A stretch of DNA of 43,449 bases from Gammaproteobacteria bacterium (GTDB lineage: Bacteria > Pseudomonadota > Gammaproteobacteria > Burkholderiales > Burkholderiaceae_B), in the NCBI GenBank assembly GCA_018812945.1, contig JAHJCM010000071.1, positions 1-43,449 of the forward strand, written 5' to 3'. The translations under genes and the position numbers were made by a program. The notes under the pieces were generated by a model. That model worked only from the letters and a program-made list of their open reading frames with translations. It did no database searches and was not told the DNA's origin. Shown piece by piece: positions 1 through 6,406 of the stretch. The number at the start of each line of letters is the position of its first letter. Position 1 is the first letter of the stretch.

Positions 1-67
1 AGATGCCGGGCTCGCGCGTGCCCAACAGGTTCAGGTTGGGACCGTTGATCAGCAGCAGTTTTTTCAA
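1..67 (-). CDS. aroQ: 3-dehydroquinate dehydratase, type II (N-terminus only)
   Basis: Only the first 22 codons are in the window; the gene runs off the left edge. The translation (M)KKLLLINGPNLNLLGTRE followed by PGI is the highly conserved N-terminus of type II dehydroquinase, with the NGPNLNLLG loop that positions the active site. The family makes 3-dehydroshikimate in the shikimate pathway as a cytoplasmic dodecamer. The start is a TTG at 67-65, chosen because a GGAGAAG ribosome-binding site lies just before it and no ATG is available between it and the conserved motif. It diverges from the GST-like gene at 205, so 68-204 should hold both promoters. Confidence 0.9.
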   Translation of the reverse strand, partial: MKKLLLINGPNLNLLGTREPGI

Positions 68-204
68 GTTTCTTCTCCGGTGCGGGTGTGTTTGAAAAAA
101 TAGTAACAAGCAATGCGGCGGGCTAGGGGGATTCGTCTACACTGCGGACACGTTCGCGCACAAAATAACGACAATTTCGAATAATTACAGGACAGAGGCA
201 AGCC

Positions 205-978
205 ATGAACACCAACATCGACGCAATTTTCAACTTACTGGCAGGCACAGCACGCGGCTGGCGCGGCACCGGCATCACTGCCCGAGCCCGAAAAACGCCC
301 GAAAAGCCATTGAAACTGTACGACATCGAAATCAGTCCGTTTTGCCGGTTGGTGCGGGAAGCGCTTTGCGAAATGGACCTGGATGTGATGATTTTGCCTT
401 GCCCCGCAGGTGGCAAGCGTTTTCGCGACGAGGCTCGCCAATTGTTGCCCGGCACCAAGTTTCCAATGCTGGTGGATGACAACACCGGCGTGGTCATGAA
501 TGAATCAGCCGACATCATCGATTACCTGGCCAAAACCTACGAGAGCAAATTGAAAAGCCAGCAGGGCTTTGGACGCAAAGTGGCGGTGGGGACTTCGGCT
601 TTGGCCAGCACCTTCCAGTACCGGATCGGCGGGTTTCAGGGCATGAAAGCCCGACCATCAAAAGCACCTGCTGAACCCTTGGTGCTTTACAGCTTTGAGA
701 GTAGCCCATACTCCAAGCCTGTACGCGCGCGTTTGTGCGAACTGGAAATTCCATATCTGCTGAAGAACACGCCCAAGGGCGCCATGACGGACATGGGCCC
801 GCCGGTTTTCCGCGACAAGCTGTTTAAGGCGCCACAAGGTACCACGCGCAACCGGGCTTGGTTGTCGGAGAATACTGGCAAGGTGCAAGTGCCTTATCTG
901 ATCGATCCGAACACGGGTGTGGCCATGTACGAGTCCAACGATATTCTGCGGTATTTGGACAAAACTTACGGCGCTTGA
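205..978 (+). CDS. Tandem glutathione S-transferase N-terminal (thioredoxin-fold) domain protein
   Basis: 257 residues made of two copies of a GST-N/glutaredoxin-like fold. Copy 1 covers about residues 36-112 with a putative active-site SPFC at 44-47 and a cis-Pro motif FPML at 86-89. Copy 2 covers about 158-256 with SPYS at 167-170 and VPYL later. Both copies end in the family pattern of an acidic-Ser pair (NESADIIDYL and YESNDILRYL) that binds the glutathione gamma-glutamyl group. The helical C-terminal GST domain is missing, and the second copy has Ser in place of the second-position Cys. A glutathione-linked redox or binding role is likely; the substrate is unknown. The first 30 residues are basic and have no clear signal sequence. 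A weak AGAGG precedes the ATG. Confidence 0.8.
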   Translation: MNTNIDAIFNLLAGTARGWRGTGITARARKTPEKPLKLYDIEISPFCRLVREALCEMDLDVMILPCPAGGKRFRDEARQLLPGTKFPMLVDDNTGVVMNESADIIDYLAKTYESKLKSQQGFGRKVAVGTSALASTFQYRIGGFQGMKARPSKAPAEPLVLYSFESSPYSKPVRARLCELEIPYLLKNTPKGAMTDMGPPVFRDKLFKAPQGTTRNRAWLSENTGKVQVPYLIDPNTGVAMYESNDILRYLDKTYGA

Positions 979-1477
979 ACAGTTTGTTGCGCTGGCGAGA
1001 GTCTGCTTGCAGTCGCTACGCTATCTCAGGTGCATACCCTCTCTCGCCAGAAAACCTGATTTTCCCTTTTTGATATTCACCCTGACTCACCTCGCTCGGC
1101 AAAAGGGCGGGCCGAGTCTCGGTGTCGGCCCTCGGCCGACCGTGGCGGGTGAATTCAAACGGGCAGGTTTTCTTGATCGGCGTTGCGAGGGCATTGCAAC
1201 CTGAGCTAGCTTCGCAAATAGGCAGGTGACTTGCAGCGCGGCGCACAAGCGTGGCGTAAAGCAAGGTTTGGGTGCTTCACCGCCTTGCCGGCTTTGCAAG
1301 GCTTCCCGGCGGCCTCGCAGCGCGGGGCGACTCCGAAAGGAGTCGATGCGAAGACGCTTACGCGTTTCGCATGCCCCAAGCCAGAGGCATCAAGCCGGAT
1401 CTGAAGCCTTGCTTAGGCAAGGTGATGTGGGCACCCACACCGAAGCTTGGCCGCGCATGGGCCAGGGCATGCAGCGT
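979..1477. other. Gene-free, hairpin-dense 3'-3' intergenic region
   Basis: This 499-base stretch between two converging genes has no credible coding frame but is packed with exact complementary arms: 992-1001 with 1041-1050 (10 bp), 1051-1058 with 1164-1171, 1075-1082 with 1147-1154, 1095-1100 with 1111-1116, 1124-1130 with 1134-1140 (3-base loop), 1282-1288 with 1296-1302, 1328-1334 with 1339-1345 closed by a GAAA tetraloop, 1346-1352 with 1366-1372, 1369-1376 with 1465-1472, 1376-1381 with 1445-1450, and 1406-1412 with 1417-1422. Several stems are nested (1051/1075/1095/1124 and 1369/1376/1406). This could be a structured RNA, a composite palindromic repeat, or a bidirectional terminator region grown large. 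I do not recognise a family. Confidence 0.6.
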
Positions 1478-2602
1478 TCAGGTCTTTCGAACCACCACGC
1501 TGCCAATCGAATAACCCGCGCCGAACGAGCAGATCACGCCCACATCGCCGCTGCCCAAGTCATTTTTGTGGCGGTGAAACGCGATCACAGAACCCGCCGA
1601 GGCGGTATTGGCGAATTCATCGAGAATGACAGGTGCTTTGTCGGCCGTGAATTCACTGCTGCCCAGCAGTTTTTTGGCAATCAGTTGGTTCATGGCCAGG
1701 TTGGCCTGGTGCAGCCAATAGCGGCGCACATCAGTGGCCGAACTCAAACCCAGACTTTGCAAATGGGTGCTCATGTGCTCGGCAGCCATGGGGCAGACTT
1801 CCTTGAACACTTTGCGGCCTTCCTGAATGAACAGCTTGTCACGCGCATTCGGATTAGCGTCTTCCGAGCGGTTCAGAAAACCAAAGTTGTTGCGAATGTT
1901 GTTCGAGAATTTGGTGGCCAATTTGGTGCCCAAAACCTCCCAGCTGCCCGGTTTGGCATCCTCAAGGCGCTGCACCATTACAGCGGTGCACACATCACCA
2001 AAGATAAAGTGACAGTCGCGATCCAGCCAAGCCTGGTGGCCCGAGGTAATTTCCGGGTTCACCATCAACACGGCGCGGGCTGTGCCGCTACGCACTGCGT
2101 TCACCGCCTGCTCAATCCCGAAAGTGGCAGAAGAACAGGCCACATTCATGTCGTAGCCGAAACCTTCAATGCCCAAGGCTTCCTGAATTTCAATGGCCAT
2201 GGCCGGGTAGGCGCGTTGCATGTTCGAAGCTGAACAAATCACGGCATCAATGTCAGCGGCGGTAAGCCCCGCGTCGTCCATCGCTTTGCGGCCAGCGTCC
2301 ACGGCAATTTCTGCCATCATCGACAGTTCGGAATTCGGCCGCTCTTTGAAGTAAGGGTGCAGGCGGTCCGGGTTCAGAATGCCTTCCTTTTCCATCACGT
2401 AGCGTTGCTTGATGCCCGATGCGCTTTCAATGAAGGCCGAGTTGGAAGGCTGAAGTGGCTGAAGTTCTCCGCTGGCAATTTCAGCCGCATGCTCTTCGTT
2501 GAACTTCGCCACGTAGGCATTGAATGACTCCACCAATTCATCGTTGGTGATGGTTTGGCTGGGCACGAAAAGTCCCGTGCCGCTGATGGCTACCTTGATC
2601 AT
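1478..2602 (-). CDS. Beta-ketoacyl-ACP synthase III family protein
   Basis: 374 residues with the complete KAS III catalytic set: Cys156 in MNVACSSATFG, His298 in WLHQANLAMN and Asn332 in NTASAGS, followed by the glycine-rich C-terminal FGAGYSIGSVVV. The family condenses an acyl-CoA primer with malonyl-ACP in the cytoplasm. It is longer than housekeeping FabH (about 320 residues) because of an insertion around residues 25-90. That length recalls the Pseudomonas PA3286-type enzymes that feed beta-oxidation intermediates back into fatty acid synthesis, but this assignment is by general resemblance only. It stands alone, with no plsX, fabD or acpP beside it, so it is unlikely to be the main FabH. 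An AGGA precedes the ATG. Confidence 0.85.
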   Translation of the reverse strand: MIKVAISGTGLFVPSQTITNDELVESFNAYVAKFNEEHAAEIASGELQPLQPSNSAFIESASGIKQRYVMEKEGILNPDRLHPYFKERPNSELSMMAEIAVDAGRKAMDDAGLTAADIDAVICSASNMQRAYPAMAIEIQEALGIEGFGYDMNVACSSATFGIEQAVNAVRSGTARAVLMVNPEITSGHQAWLDRDCHFIFGDVCTAVMVQRLEDAKPGSWEVLGTKLATKFSNNIRNNFGFLNRSEDANPNARDKLFIQEGRKVFKEVCPMAAEHMSTHLQSLGLSSATDVRRYWLHQANLAMNQLIAKKLLGSSEFTADKAPVILDEFANTASAGSVIAFHRHKNDLGSGDVGVICSFGAGYSIGSVVVRKT

Positions 2603-2672
2603 TGCGCTCGTCCTGGGTGGATGATGGTGTGTTTTGTCTCTTGCGCAATGATAAAGGCAAAGGCGTTAAATT

Positions 2673-4091
2673 TTAAGACGCCAAGCGCATTTGTTCTACC
2701 GATAAACCCTGATCCGCTGGTTCAGCCCTGCGACCAATGCCTTCGTAAATCAGACCATAATCCGCCAGCAGTGCGGGGTCATACAGGTTTCTACCGTCGA
2801 AAACTGCCTTTTGGCGAAGCGTGCGGCTCAACATTAAAAAGTCTGGGCTCTTGAACATGCGCCACTCGGTACACACTATCAGGGCATCCGCATTGAACAA
2901 GGTTTCTTCCTGGGTTTTTGCAATTTCGAATTCGCCCAGCAAGGGGCCATCTTGCCGGAATGCGGCCAGGTCTTCTTCCATGGCGCGGCGCGCAGTTTCA
3001 TTGGCCACCGGGTCAAAGGCCTGAACTTTGGCGCCACGCAGCACCAGTTCTGCGGCAATGGTGCGGCTGCTGGCCTCACGCATGTCATCGGTTTCCGGCT
3101 TGAAGGCCAGCCCCCACATGGCAAAAGTCATGTTGCTGAGGTCTTCGCCGAAGCGTTGAATGATTTTTTCAACCAGCACACGTTTTTGACGCTGGTTGCT
3201 GTGGTTGACAGCTCGCAAAATGGACAGGTTCTCGCCCGCTTCCTCGCCTGTCTGTATCAGTGCGCGGACATCCTTGGGGAAGCAGGACCCACCGTAACCA
3301 CAACCTGCGTACAAAAAGGAAAAGCCAATGCGGGGATCCGAGCCAATGCCCGCGCGCACCTGTTCAATGTCAGCACCGATTTTTTCAGCAAGGTTGGCCA
3401 GCTCGTTCATGAAGCTGATGCGGGTAGCCAGCATTGCGTTGGCGGCGTATTTGGTCAATTCAGCAGAGCGAACATCCATGCACATCAGTCGCTCATGGTG
3501 GCGCTGAAATGGGGCGTACAGCGATTTCATCATTCGCAGGGCGCGCTGACCTGCAGGGGTGCTGTCGGTGCCCAGCACAATGCGGTCCGGGCGCAGAAAA
3601 TCGTCAATCGCTGCACCTTCTTTCAAAAACTCAGGGTTCGACACCACTGTGAAGGCATGCAGGGCATTGCGTTGCACCAGCATGCGGCGCACTTCATCGG
3701 CCACTCGCTCGCCGGTGCCCACAGGCACAGTCGATTTGTTGATGATGACCTTAAAGCCGTTCATGTGTGTGGCAATTTGCTGGGCCACTTTAACCACATG
3801 GCGCAAATCAGCGCTGCCATCCTCGCGAGGCGGCGTGCCCACGCAAATAAAAATCAGTTCGGCGTGGTTTACCGCGTCTTCAATTCGGGTGGTGAAATCC
3901 AGGCGTTGCTCGCGAATGTTGCGTTCGAGCAATTCATCCAGACCAGGTTCGTAAATCGGGCTTTGCCCATTCTGAAGCTGAGTGATCTTGGCGGCGTCGA
4001 TGTCGCAACACAAAATTTTGTTGCCCACTTCGGCCAAACAGGCGGCTGTAACCAAACCAACATATCCACTGCCAATGATAGAGACGCGCAT
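2673..4091 (-). CDS. ugd: UDP-glucose 6-dehydrogenase
   Basis: 472 residues, full length for the family. It opens with the Rossmann NAD motif GSGYVGLVTAACLAE (residues 7-21) and contains KSTVPVGTG (119-127), SNPEFLKEGAA (151-161) and the catalytic loop CGYGGSCFPKD with the nucleophile Cys270. The enzyme oxidises UDP-glucose twice to UDP-glucuronate, a precursor for exopolysaccharide, capsule or lipid A decoration, in the cytoplasm. The usual Phe/Gly before the loop is Cys264 here, a mild oddity. It is followed at 71 bases by the KAS III gene on the same strand, with no functional link evident. No strong ribosome-binding site precedes the ATG at 4091. Confidence 0.95.
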   Translation of the reverse strand: MRVSIIGSGYVGLVTAACLAEVGNKILCCDIDAAKITQLQNGQSPIYEPGLDELLERNIREQRLDFTTRIEDAVNHAELIFICVGTPPREDGSADLRHVVKVAQQIATHMNGFKVIINKSTVPVGTGERVADEVRRMLVQRNALHAFTVVSNPEFLKEGAAIDDFLRPDRIVLGTDSTPAGQRALRMMKSLYAPFQRHHERLMCMDVRSAELTKYAANAMLATRISFMNELANLAEKIGADIEQVRAGIGSDPRIGFSFLYAGCGYGGSCFPKDVRALIQTGEEAGENLSILRAVNHSNQRQKRVLVEKIIQRFGEDLSNMTFAMWGLAFKPETDDMREASSRTIAAELVLRGAKVQAFDPVANETARRAMEEDLAAFRQDGPLLGEFEIAKTQEETLFNADALIVCTEWRMFKSPDFLMLSRTLRQKAVFDGRNLYDPALLADYGLIYEGIGRRAEPADQGLSVEQMRLAS

Positions 4092-4218
4092 GTGCTTTGC
4101 TTTGATGAGTGATCAATGCGAGCAGTGTGTTGCGGCAGTGTTGCCTGCGTTTGACAGATTTAAGACTGGATTGTGACAGCGCGGGGAGGGGAACTGCTAG
4201 TGAACTAATATTGTGGCG

Positions 4219-4240
4219 AAGGCGGTAGGGTTACCGCCTT
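4219..4240 (-). terminator. Hairpin between the small membrane protein gene and ugd
   Basis: A perfect 9-bp inverted repeat (AAGGCGGTA / TACCGCCTT) with a four-base GGGT loop lies 14 bases past the stop of the 4254-4478 gene. There is no U-tract on the minus strand, so termination efficiency is uncertain; it may instead be an mRNA-stabilising 3' hairpin. Confidence 0.5.
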
Positions 4241-4253
4241 TCCACCAACCGCA

Positions 4254-4478
4254 TTATTGCAAAGTCAGTTTGTTGTCCTGGCCGAAGCGGCGCATTTGGT
4301 GAACCACTGCCAAGGCAACCTGACCAACCACCAAGCAACCAGCAGCCAACAAATTCGGGCCTTCCAGGTTGGTGCCGTTGAGGTACTGAACACCAGCGTT
4401 GATTGTGAAGCCAGTGGTCAACATGGCCATGAACAACATGCCAGGTGTGCGAACTACGGAGTCGATAAAGTTTTTCAT
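4254..4478 (-). CDS. Small membrane protein of unknown function
   Basis: 74 residues with two hydrophobic stretches (about 12-30 and 42-59) separated by a polar NGTNLEGPN loop, and a basic C-terminus (HQMRRFGQDNK). It looks like a two-helix inner membrane hairpin. I do not recognise a family. An AAGGGA ribosome-binding site sits 7 bases before the ATG. Upstream, 4479-4653 is AT-rich without genes and includes a 6-bp hairpin at 4503-4521 in the presumed leader. A perfect hairpin follows the stop codon. It is flanked by a signalling operon upstream and ugd downstream on the same strand, which says little about its job. Confidence 0.65.
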   Translation of the reverse strand: MKNFIDSVVRTPGMLFMAMLTTGFTINAGVQYLNGTNLEGPNLLAAGCLVVGQVALAVVHQMRRFGQDNKLTLQ

Positions 4479-4653
4479 TTTGGTATCCCTTTTACTTTGG
4501 ATGCGAAATCAGGGCTTTCGCTTTAACCCTGCAAACTGTGTTGTGTTTGCATGGTTTGTATTGTGTACAGTTGTGCACTAAAAATCAATATGTGAAGTTA
4601 GAGTTGTCTTTCTATAATCGTATGAGATTGATTTAATGAAAGAAAGTTAATTG

Positions 4654-6396
4654 TCAATTGTGTACGACCTGTTTCTTTTTTTCAAAGCGAAGAGCCCAAA
4701 CTGATTCACCCAGATCCGGGTAGTTCAACACGAATCCCCTGAAAAGCAAGGGGGTTTGCTCCATGTGCCCAGGCACTGGCCAGTTGAACAATACCTCGAC
4801 CTTTCTGTTTCGGTACAGAGGGTTCAGCACTTCCTGTTCAAACTCGGTCAACACTTCAGGTGCCAGCAAATCAGTCATTTTTTGTCCGTTGAGCGTGGAT
4901 TTAAGGTTCGCTCCTTGTAACAACAACAGGGCCGCCGGGTTGGCCAGTTTTATCCTGCGCGATTCATCGAGGGTAATGACTCCATCGGGGGCGTGGGCAA
5001 TCAGTTCTTCCAATGAATGCATGTCTTTCCAGAGCATGCGGGCCTCGGTCTCATCTCGGTATGATTTGGTGTACCCGATCAATTTCCTGTCGTGGCCGTA
5101 GACCGGGGACAAATTCATCCGCAGGTGAATCCGTTGGGCCGAGTCATTCGTTCGTACTGTCTGGATGTTTTTTAACGACTCTCCCTGAGCTGCACGTTGA
5201 TGAAGTCGTTTTTCGGAGGATTGAAGTTCTTCAGGCACTGTCAGGTTGTGCTCTTGATCATTGAGAACGCTAGCCCGGTCGAGTCCGAACAGCTCTTCTG
5301 CAGCCCGGTTCCAAAGCTGAATCCTTCCCTGTGAATCTTCGGCAATGAGCGCCTCTGAGGCGTTGTTGACCATCTGTTCATGCAAATTGAGTGAATCGCG
5401 GGTGTCCATCGCCTTTTTCAGCCTGAATGCGGCAAAAACGCTCAACGCAATACCAAATATCATCCAGGCCAGATAAATCGGGTTGTACTCACTCCCACTA
5501 CTCGGTTCGCTAGGCCAATACTCCAGTCGCCAACTGCGGTTGCCAAGTTGTACGTCGCGTGTTGTCGCCAGGTGCGGAAACAGGGTGACATTTTTGGGTT
5601 CAACATTGTCAAAAAAAAGGATTGGTTTGTTGGCCTCTTCAAGAATGAAAATCCTCACCTGCAATCCCGGCTCCTGAGCGATCCAGGGTTTCAGAAAGCG
5701 ATCAATTGAAACAGGAAAAGACACCCAACCCAGCAATTCCTCATAGCGAATACCTAGATCACCGGAGGGTACTGGTTTGTCGAACACGGGCATCAGCATC
5801 GTGAATCCCATGCGTCCGACATCGGCGTTCTGAATCATGGTGATGGGTTTTGAGACCGCCAATCCTGCTCTTGAAAAGGAGCTGAGGCAGTTCTCGCGAC
5901 GAATTTTTTCGGAGCCCAAATCGAGACCCTGCGCAGAGTGATTTTCCTTGGCGGGTTCGATGTACTGCATCACGAAGCGGTCCTGTGAAGAGGGACTGAT
6001 CAACCGGATTTGAAAATCTTTCAGTCCTAGTGCGTTCATTTCCTGAAGAAATCTGGACTCCTCTTTCAAGGGGACCTTTCGCGCAAAACCCAGACCAAGT
6101 GCGCCCGGAAAATTCTCTGCCAAATTCAGGCCTGCAACATAGTCGCGAAATCGCGATGGAGTCAGTTCTTGCAAACCAAATGCCGAGATGAAAGTTGCTG
6201 TATTCAAAAGGCTCAACTTGTACTCATCCACGGTTTGCTGGAGTTCGTCGGTGCGCCTGTCCAGCAGGTGTTCAAATGCAAGGCGCTGGTGTTCGATGGC
6301 TTTGTTTTGCAGTGTGATTCCGATCGCGAGGCTCAGGCCCGTGCCAAGCAAACACAGCACAACTGCATACATCCAGTTTCCGGATAATTGTTTCAT
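4654..6396 (-). CDS. CHASE-PAS-PAS membrane sensor protein lacking an output domain
   Basis: 580 residues: an N-terminal membrane helix (about 9-29), a periplasmic CHASE-type domain (about 65-250), a second membrane helix (about 305-326), then two PAS domains (about 340-455 and 465-575). The protein stops there: no HisKA, ATPase, GGDEF, EAL or MCP domain follows. It starts 10 bases after the stop of the hybrid kinase at 6407-8842, so the two are one operon, and both carry CHASE ectodomains. The simplest inference is that it is a ligand-sensing partner, co-receptor or decoy for that kinase. A GTG at 6399 precedes the ATG at 6396; I chose the ATG. The ribosome-binding site is weak, consistent with translational coupling. 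Confidence 0.8.
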   Translation of the reverse strand: MKQLSGNWMYAVVLCLLGTGLSLAIGITLQNKAIEHQRLAFEHLLDRRTDELQQTVDEYKLSLLNTATFISAFGLQELTPSRFRDYVAGLNLAENFPGALGLGFARKVPLKEESRFLQEMNALGLKDFQIRLISPSSQDRFVMQYIEPAKENHSAQGLDLGSEKIRRENCLSSFSRAGLAVSKPITMIQNADVGRMGFTMLMPVFDKPVPSGDLGIRYEELLGWVSFPVSIDRFLKPWIAQEPGLQVRIFILEEANKPILFFDNVEPKNVTLFPHLATTRDVQLGNRSWRLEYWPSEPSSGSEYNPIYLAWMIFGIALSVFAAFRLKKAMDTRDSLNLHEQMVNNASEALIAEDSQGRIQLWNRAAEELFGLDRASVLNDQEHNLTVPEELQSSEKRLHQRAAQGESLKNIQTVRTNDSAQRIHLRMNLSPVYGHDRKLIGYTKSYRDETEARMLWKDMHSLEELIAHAPDGVITLDESRRIKLANPAALLLLQGANLKSTLNGQKMTDLLAPEVLTEFEQEVLNPLYRNRKVEVLFNWPVPGHMEQTPLLFRGFVLNYPDLGESVWALRFEKKKQVVHN

Positions 6397-6406
6397 CACG
6401 CGTATC

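Noticed and set aside
979-1477. Integron attC site or insertion sequence
   Set aside because: No transposase or integrase, no target-site duplication that I can see, and no attC core-site pair; the stems are not arranged as in attC.
1226-2233. Open frame of 335 codons on the plus strand
   Set aside because: It lies mostly antisense to the KAS III gene, whose catalytic motifs are intact, and the translation is Gln/His/Ala-rich shadow-type sequence without domains.
2952-4112. Open frame of 386 codons opposite ugd
   Set aside because: Antisense shadow of a complete UDP-glucose dehydrogenase; His/Gln-rich, with no recognisable fold.
4652-4657. TTGACA on the minus strand as promoter of the small membrane protein
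   Set aside because: It overlaps the stop of the upstream gene and has no convincing -10 at 16-18 bases, and would leave a leader of over 140 bases.
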